Positions 5,689 through 5,963 of a DNA stretch of 5,963 nt are shown here, piece after piece. How positions within the stretch are numbered: the stretch's first letter is position 1; every line of letters begins with the position of its first letter. The position numbers and the translations under genes were made by a program. Source of the stretch: an uncultured Pseudodesulfovibrio sp. (GTDB lineage: Bacteria; Desulfobacterota; Desulfovibrionia; Desulfovibrionales; Desulfovibrionaceae). The notes beneath the pieces are model-generated. The model did not search any database and was not told where the DNA came from. It worked only from the letters and a program-made list of their open reading frames with translations. The stretch lies in contig CAMYLL010000186.1 of the NCBI GenBank assembly GCA_947259235.1, positions 1 to 5,963 of the forward strand, in the 5' to 3' direction.

Positions 5689-5963
5689 CGTGCCGTGTCT
5701 CCTTGAACGCTGGCGCCTGGCAATCACAAGAGGGTCCCGCTGCCACATCCCGCGCCAAGACCACGGGCACGAAGCCGGAACACATCGCCACCCTAGATAC
5801 CGGCGTATAATCGCATGCCTCCACTTACGGGGACCATGCGCCCATCCGCTGCTCCCGGCCACTCGGGGCCCCGCCGTTGCAGGCGGGGCCCCCTGTTTCC
5901 CGGATGGGGCGGGACAGAGGCTGACGACTACGGCCGAGCGTTATTCCGTGGTCGCCGGAGAGG
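5689..5963. other. Right-end non-coding region
   Basis: I see no credible gene in these 275 bases. Open frames on the minus strand run backwards through the terminator into the HD-GYP gene and look like shadows. The region contains a perfect TATAAT at 5806-5811 with no recognisable -35 box, and the strong hairpin at 5865-5892. The last seven bases, GGAGAGG, equal the 5' acceptor strand of many bacterial serine tRNAs, but the window ends there and nothing more can be said. Confidence 0.5.
5865..5897 (+). terminator. Strong GC hairpin, probable terminator of an unseen transcript
   Basis: GGGGCCCCGCC (5865-5875) and GGCGGGGCCCC (5882-5892) form a perfect 11-bp stem with a six-base loop. CTGTTTCC follows, a weak T-run. 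The nearest upstream gene already has its own terminator at 5661-5688, so this hairpin either serves as a second stop or ends a small RNA that starts after the TATAAT at 5806. Without transcript data the assignment is uncertain. Confidence 0.55.

Noticed and set aside
5549..5862. Two minus-strand open frames at the right end
   Set aside because: Both run through the HD-GYP terminator and into its coding sequence, and neither resembles a known protein.
1..5963. CRISPR array, tandem-repeat array, prophage or toxin-antitoxin pair
   Set aside because: No regularly spaced repeats, integrase, phage genes or adjacent small overlapping gene pairs were seen on either strand.

Overview
The window looks like an ordinary chromosomal stretch of a GC-rich Gram-negative bacterium. 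It holds five plausible genes with high-GC coding sequence and one with lower GC. Secreted and membrane proteins, a Tat-type signal peptide, a stand-alone periplasmic solute-binding protein, a DUF2721 protein and a DUF3391-type HD-GYP protein together suggest a sulfate reducer of the Desulfovibrionaceae type (Desulfovibrio/Pseudodesulfovibrio). That placement is inference from gene content and style, not from a marker gene.

Layout, left to right. (1) 8-400, minus: a small secreted protein of unknown function, about 46 % GC by hand count. (2) 401-620: divergent intergenic region with a perfect 7-bp inverted repeat. (3) 621-1736, plus: a Tat-exported metal-dependent amidohydrolase, followed by a hairpin terminator. 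(4) 1737-2067: non-coding, with several hairpins and a stretch resembling an insertion-sequence end. (5) 2068-2460, plus: a small three-helix DUF2721 membrane protein. (6) 2527-3306, minus: a periplasmic solute-binding protein (SBP_bac_3 type), convergent with the DUF2721 gene. (7) 3307-3497: three successive stem-loops and a strong terminator that could work in both directions. (8) 3498-3986, minus: a membrane-anchored protein of unknown function. (9) 3987-4351: a divergent intergenic region containing a perfect hairpin, an AT-rich block and a C-rich leader. (10) 4352-5635, plus: a DUF3391/HD-GYP cyclic-di-GMP phosphodiesterase-like protein, followed by a textbook terminator. (11) 5689-5963: no gene seen, but a second strong hairpin and a possible promoter element.

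The genes do not form an operon. Each has its own ribosome binding site and most are separated by terminators or by changes of strand. Four of the six products are predicted to be exported or membrane-bound, but nothing in the sequence ties them to one pathway. I see no CRISPR array, no complete mobile element and no obvious multi-gene defence or biosynthetic system. The items most worth a second look are the structured intergenic regions (possible small RNAs at about 3356-3477 and 5818-5897), the altered GYP motif of the HD-GYP protein, and the low-GC secreted protein at the left edge.
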